NCBI RefSeq assembly: GCF_000172415.1
Contig: NZ_ABLD01000028.1
Location: forward strand, 1 to 62,064
Length of the DNA stretch: 62,064 nucleotides
Reading direction: 5' to 3'
Origin: Paraburkholderia graminis C4D1M
GTDB lineage: Bacteria; Pseudomonadota; Gammaproteobacteria; Burkholderiales; Burkholderiaceae
Part shown: positions 59,687 through 62,064 of the stretch, piece by piece
Layout of the letters: every line of letters starts with the position of its first letter
Numbering within the stretch: position 1 is the first letter of the stretch
Translations under genes and position numbers: made by a program
The notes under the pieces: generated by a model
The model's database searches: none
Seen by the model: only the letters and a program-made list of their open reading frames with translations
Told to the model about the DNA's origin: nothing

Positions 59687-61594
59687 ATGGTTTCGATACG
59701 TCTGCCTGACGGTTCTGTTCGACAGTACGAGCATCCGGTGACCGTCGCCGAAGTGGCCGCGTCCATCGGCCCCGGCCTCGCGAAGGCCGCGCTCGGCGGC
59801 AAGATCGACGGTGAGCTCGTCGATACGTCCACGTTGATCGACCACGACGTGTCGCTGGCCATCATCACCGAAAAAGACGCAGACGGTCTCGACATCATTC
59901 GGCACTCCACGGCGCATTTGCTCGCGTACGCGGTGAAAGACCTGTATCCCGAAGCGCAGGTCACCATCGGTCCGGTGATCGACAACGGCTTTTACTACGA
60001 CTTCGCCTACAGCCGTCCCTTCACGCCCGAAGATCTCGAAAAGATCGAAAAGCGCATGCAGGAACTCGCGAAGAAAGACGAGCCGGTTTCGCGCCGCGTC
60101 GTGTCGCGCGGCGAAGCGGTCGACTACTTCAAGAGCATCGGCGAGAAGTACAAGGCGGAGATCATCGAGTCGATTCCCGCTACCGACGAAATCAAGCTGT
60201 ACTCGCACGGCGGCTTTACCGATCTGTGCCGCGGTCCGCACGTGCCGTCCACCGGCAAGCTCAAGGTCTTCAAGCTGATGAAGGTCGCGGGCGCTTACTG
60301 GCGCGGCGACTCGAAGAACGAGCAGTTGCAGCGCATTTACGGTACGGCCTGGACGAAGAAAGAAGACCAGGAAGCGTATCTGCACATGCTCGAGGAAGCG
60401 GAAAAACGCGATCACCGCAAGCTCGGCAAGCAGCTTGACCTGTTTCACATGCAGGACGAGTCGCCGGGCATGGTGTTCTGGCATCCGCGCGGCTGGACGT
60501 TGTGGCAGCAGGTCGAGCAGTACATGCGCCGCCGCGTGAACGACGCCGGCTATCTGGAGATCAAGACGCCCATGATCATGGACCGGTCGCTGTGGGAGGC
60601 GTCGGGCCACTGGCAGAACTATCGTGAAAACATGTTCACGACGGAATCGGAAAAGCGCGACTACGCGATCAAGCCGATGAACTGCCCCGGTCACGTGCAG
60701 GTGTTCAACCACGGCTTGCGCTCATATCGGGATCTGCCGCTGCGTTACGCGGAGTTCGGCTCGTGCCACCGCAACGAATCGTCGGGCGCGCTGCATGGCT
60801 TGATGCGCGTGCGCGGGTTCGTGCAGGACGACGCACACATTTTCTGTACGGAAGACCAGTTCATCAGCGAGTCGATCGCTTTCAATACGCTCGCCATGAG
60901 CGTGTACAGCGACTTCGGCTTCGATCATGTCGAGATCAAGCTGTCGCTGCGCCCTGATGCGCGCGCCGGCACGGACGAAACGTGGGATCGCGCGGAGCAG
61001 GGCCTGCGCGAAGCGCTGACCGCGTGCGGCGTGACGTGGGAAGAACTGCCGGGCGAAGGCGCGTTCTACGGTCCGAAGGTGGAATATCACATCAAGGACG
61101 CGCTCGGCCGCTCGTGGCAATGCGGCACGCTGCAGCTCGACATGGTGCTGCCGGAGCGTCTCGGCGCGGAGTACGTCGCGGAAGACAACAGCCGTCGCCG
61201 GCCCATCATGCTGCATCGGGCAATCGTCGGATCAATGGAGCGCTTTCTCGGCATTCTGATCGAGCACCATGCCGGTGCAATGCCCGCGTGGCTTGCGCCG
61301 ATGCAGGTGGTGGTGATGAATATCGCCGAAAGTCAGGCCGAATACGCCCAGTCTCTAGCCCAATCGTTGCAAAAACAAGGGGTTAGAGTAGAGGCCGATT
61401 TGCGCAACGAGAAGATTAGCTATAAAATACGTGAGCACACGCTTGAGAAGGTGCCGTACCTGCTTGTGGTCGGCGACAAGGAGCGTGAAGCCCAAACGGT
61501 AGCCGTGCGTGCCCGTGGTGGTGTCGACCTTGGCGTGATGCCTGCCGATACCTTCATTGAGCGTCTGCGCCTGGACGTGCAGTCGTTCAACTGA
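59687..61594 (+). CDS. thrS: Threonyl-tRNA synthetase
   Basis: Charges tRNA-Thr. The 635-residue class II enzyme has an N-terminal TGS domain (VSIRLPDGSVRQYEHPVTV), the editing domain with HSTAHLLAYAV and TDLCRGPHVPSTG, then the catalytic core with the zinc cysteine in PMNCPGHVQVFNH, FGSCHRNESSGALHGLMRVR, and motif 3 around HRAIVGSMERFLGILIEHH. The C-terminal anticodon domain follows (GVRVEADLRNEKISYKIREH). The ATG at 59687 follows GGAG and matches the family start; the frame could open at 59648. It leads the classical thrS-infC block. Confidence 0.96.
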   Translation: MVSIRLPDGSVRQYEHPVTVAEVAASIGPGLAKAALGGKIDGELVDTSTLIDHDVSLAIITEKDADGLDIIRHSTAHLLAYAVKDLYPEAQVTIGPVIDNGFYYDFAYSRPFTPEDLEKIEKRMQELAKKDEPVSRRVVSRGEAVDYFKSIGEKYKAEIIESIPATDEIKLYSHGGFTDLCRGPHVPSTGKLKVFKLMKVAGAYWRGDSKNEQLQRIYGTAWTKKEDQEAYLHMLEEAEKRDHRKLGKQLDLFHMQDESPGMVFWHPRGWTLWQQVEQYMRRRVNDAGYLEIKTPMIMDRSLWEASGHWQNYRENMFTTESEKRDYAIKPMNCPGHVQVFNHGLRSYRDLPLRYAEFGSCHRNESSGALHGLMRVRGFVQDDAHIFCTEDQFISESIAFNTLAMSVYSDFGFDHVEIKLSLRPDARAGTDETWDRAEQGLREALTACGVTWEELPGEGAFYGPKVEYHIKDALGRSWQCGTLQLDMVLPERLGAEYVAEDNSRRRPIMLHRAIVGSMERFLGILIEHHAGAMPAWLAPMQVVVMNIAESQAEYAQSLAQSLQKQGVRVEADLRNEKISYKIREHTLEKVPYLLVVGDKEREAQTVAVRARGGVDLGVMPADTFIERLRLDVQSFN

Positions 61595-61643
61595 GCCACT
61601 TGGCAGCCCGGCTCGTTTTTTTAATTTTTAGAGGAAACGTAAC

Positions 61644-62064
61644 ATCGCTACTGATAAGTCTGCGCACCGCATCAACGGTGAAATTACGGCACCCGAGGTG
61701 CGTCTGGTCGGAGTCGAGAACGAACCGCTCGGCATCGTGAAACTCGCTGATGCGTTCCGCATGTCGGAACAGCAAGACGTGGATCTGGTGGAAATCGCGC
61801 CGCAAGCGGTTCCGCCGGTTTGCCGCTTGATGGACTACGGCAAGTTCAAGTACTCGGAAGCGAAGAAGCAGCACGAGGCCAAGCTCAAGCAGAAGATCGT
61901 TCAGTCAAGGAAGTCAAATTCCGCCCGGGCACTGACGACGTGACTACAACGTCAAACTGCGCAACCTCATTCGCTTTCTCGAAGACGGCGACAGACGAAA
62001 ATCACGTTGCGTTTCCGTGGCCGCGAAATGGCTCACCAGGAAATCGGTATGCGCATGCTGGAAC
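61644..62064 (+). CDS. infC: Translation initiation factor IF-3, partial, ATC start, three apparent frameshifts
   Basis: IF-3 binds the 30S subunit and checks start codons. The frame begins at ATC (61644), eight bases after GAGGA, and reads IATDKSAHRINGEITAPEVR, then LVGVENEPLGIVKLADAFRM and PVCRLMDYGKFKYSEAKKQH, unmistakable IF-3. A rare start codon is a family trait that lets IF-3 limit its own synthesis. After KIVQ (base 61904) the frame breaks. KEVKFRPGTDD continues in a second frame to about 61939, DYNVKLRNLIRFLEDGD in a third to about 61992, and KITLRFRGREMAHQEIGMRM back in the first frame to the window edge. Each break is explained by one missing base. The gene is essential, so sequence error is likeliest. 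Confidence 0.9.

Overview
The window is about 62 kb of high-GC bacterial chromosome with strong third-position G/C bias. Nearly every antisense frame is therefore open, and most long antisense ORFs are shadows. Gene content points to a beta-proteobacterium of the Burkholderiaceae, most likely Paraburkholderia or Caballeronia. The indications are the RpiR-controlled inositol cluster with a kinase/DUF2090 fusion, the AaeXAB-type exporter with an outer-membrane lipoprotein, the wrbA-DUF2069-yihY neighbourhood, and a RelA of the EFDD type. The genus is my inference. I see no insertion sequence, prophage, CRISPR array or rRNA. This is stable core and metabolic chromosome.

Layout. 1-1775: the 3' end of a branched-chain-amino-acid-type ABC transporter (permease end, LivG-like, LivF-like) joined by ATGA overlaps. 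2046-4310: an uncharacterised lipoprotein built from two homologous halves. 4347-16615: a complete-looking inositol uptake and catabolism locus. On the minus strand it runs binding protein, permease, ATPase, iolC-DUF2090, iolD, iolE, iolB. Divergently it runs iolR, iolG and a second inositol-dehydrogenase-like gene. A perfect palindrome of the GGAA-N6-TTCC type lies in the divergent promoter region. IolA is not in the window. 16740-26376: tusA, galU, valS, prpE, mtnN and uvrD. 26601-29987: a fosmidomycin-resistance-type MFS pump and a chemoreceptor. 30024-36047: a four-gene aromatic-acid/drug efflux operon with a divergent LysR regulator. 36251-42042: a small membrane protein, a phosphoesterase, an FAD-linked oxidase, DUF2069, wrbA, yihY and a DUF962 gene. 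42043-49858: an alpha/beta hydrolase, metY with a repeat-expanded C-terminus, a CBS protein, an LplT-PlsC fusion, aroC, and a TPR protein with a GT9-like end. 49920-56879: fatty-acid/ketone metabolism (ETF-QO, SDR, hot-dog thioesterase, 3-oxoacid CoA-transferase) with a PAS-LuxR regulator, then a hydrolase and RidA. 56986-62064: relA, tRNA-Val(GAC), a strong terminator, thrS and infC.

How it works together. The iol block takes inositol through IolG, IolE, IolD, IolB and IolC to the aldolase step, which the DUF2090 domain probably performs, leaving malonate semialdehyde for an IolA encoded elsewhere. The 49.9-55.2 kb block suits acyl-CoA and ketone-body breakdown feeding electrons to ubiquinone. 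The last block is classical translation and stringent-response housekeeping.

The most notable points are: a Walker A lysine-to-arginine change in the LivF-like ATPase; the duplicated lipoprotein; the iol operator; 12-bp repeat expansion in metY; a cysteine-rich insertion in ValRS; and infC, which starts at ATC and carries three apparent single-base deletions in its last 160 bases, most likely sequence error at the end of the source sequence. I did not find a convincing wholly new biological system.
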